Shown here: positions 12,455-13,011 of the stretch, in pieces
Layout of the letters: each line of letters opens with the position of its first letter
Numbering within the stretch: position 1 is the first letter of the stretch
Source: Methylococcaceae bacterium
Lineage (GTDB): Bacteria; Pseudomonadota; Gammaproteobacteria; Methylococcales; Methylococcaceae
Reading direction: 5' to 3'
Assembly: GCA_012026715.1 (NCBI GenBank)
Contig: VEPB01000519.1
Coordinates: 1-13,011 of the forward strand
Length of the DNA: 13,011 bases
Notes under the pieces: model-generated
Databases searched by the model: none
Told to the model about the DNA's origin: nothing
What the model saw: only the letters and a program-made list of their open reading frames with translations
Position numbers and translations under genes: made by a program

Positions 12455-13011
12455 TGGCCGCGCAGGAAGAAGCGGTCCAGATCCTTGGCGCTCAGTTCGA
12501 CCCAGGTGGGGCGGCCGTGATTGCACTGGCCGGCGGTGTCGGTGGCCTCCATTTCGCGGAGCAGGGCGTTCATCTCCAGTTGGGTCAGCCGTCGATGGGC
12601 GCGCACCGCGCCGTGGCAGGCCATGGTGGCCAGGACCCCGTTGAGGGCTTGTTCCAGCCGCTGGCTGAACCCGTGCTGGCCCAAGTCCGCCAGGATGTCG
12701 CGCAGCAGCGTCTCGCCGTCGCCGCCCGCCAGCAGCGCCGGCACGGCCCGCAACAGCAGGGTGTCGGGGCCGGAGCGGCTTAGCTCCAGTCCCAGATTCG
12801 CCAAGGCATCCGCGGATTCCTCGGCCGCGTCGGCCTCGGCGGCGGTGACCTTCAAGCTCACCGGCAGCAGCAGCGGCTGGCTGGCGATACGGCCGGCGGC
12901 CAACTGCCGCTTCAGCTTCTCGTAGGTGACCCGCTCGTGGGCCGCGTGAGCGTCCACCAGCACCAGTCCGCGCGGGGTTTCAGCCAGGATATAGGTGTTG
13001 TGGATGTGGGC
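12451..13011 (-). CDS. mutL: DNA mismatch repair protein MutL, C-terminal part (cut by window edge)
   Basis: MutL links mismatch recognition by MutS to strand incision. The last 186 residues are visible, forming the dimerisation and endonuclease domain. Near the start of the fragment is DAHAAHERVTYE (12954-12919). It fits the metal-binding endonuclease pattern D-x-H-A-x2-E-x4-E, known as DMHA-type variants in pseudomonads. Companion motifs ACHGAVRAHRRL and CNHGRPTW are also present. E. coli MutL lacks this motif and relies on MutH. The N-terminal ATPase domain lies beyond the right edge. The stop overlaps the miaA start as ATGA. The frame is intact to the window end. Confidence 0.96.
   Translation of the reverse strand, partial: AHIHNTYILAETPRGLVLVDAHAAHERVTYEKLKRQLAAGRIASQPLLLPVSLKVTAAEADAAEESADALANLGLELSRSGPDTLLLRAVPALLAGGDGETLLRDILADLGQHGFSQRLEQALNGVLATMACHGAVRAHRRLTQLEMNALLREMEATDTAGQCNHGRPTWVELSAKDLDRFFLRGQ

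Noticed and set aside
11585..12520. 311-codon plus-strand frame opposite miaA
   Set aside because: Antisense to an intact MiaA. No recognisable family features.
1..13011. CRISPR arrays, insertion sequences, prophage or defence islands
   Set aside because: No regularly spaced repeats, transposase, integrase or phage-like frames were seen, and composition is even across the window.

Overview
The window looks like ordinary chromosomal DNA of a GC-rich gammaproteobacterium. The evidence is conserved gene order: dusB-fis-purH, mutL-miaA, and ratA-rnfH divergent from smpB. A small class I cytochrome c at 9022-9399 resembles the electron acceptors of PQQ-dependent methanol dehydrogenases. This hints at a methylotroph or methanotroph (for example Methylococcales), but that placement is inference from one protein family.

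Left part (1-3702). A leftward operon reads dusB, fis, purH. The dusB stop and fis start overlap as ATGA, and purH runs off the left edge. Divergent from dusB is a rightward group: a small three-helix membrane protein of unknown function, a HAD phosphatase overlapping it by ATGA, and a DhaL-type ADP-binding kinase subunit with no DhaK or DhaM in view.

Middle part (3707-6357). A leftward, tightly packed set reads NSS-family Na+-coupled transporter, ratA, rnfH. The transporter and ratA are one base apart, and ratA and rnfH overlap as GTGA. It is divergent from smpB. The transporter sits where ratA would normally face smpB directly. A 24-base inverted repeat covers the candidate transporter promoter.

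Right-centre part (6358-9605). After a 215-base gene-free stretch carrying a good candidate promoter come a periplasmic D-Ala-D-Ala carboxypeptidase ending in a SPOR domain and a PerM/AI-2E-type membrane protein. A strong bidirectional hairpin terminator separates these from the leftward cytochrome c gene.

Right part (9606-13011). mtgA (glycosyltransferase), a small DUF4404-type coiled protein, and mepA (LAS metallo-endopeptidase) are followed by leftward miaA and the C-terminal part of mutL. The mutL fragment keeps the endonuclease-type metal motif. Three peptidoglycan enzymes (carboxypeptidase, MtgA, MepA) therefore lie within about 5 kb. Nearly all genes have recognisable housekeeping functions. 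I see no RNA genes, CRISPR arrays, insertion sequences or phage genes, and no clear novel multi-gene system. The most open questions are the orphan DhaL/HAD/membrane-protein group and the transporter inserted at the smpB-ratA junction.
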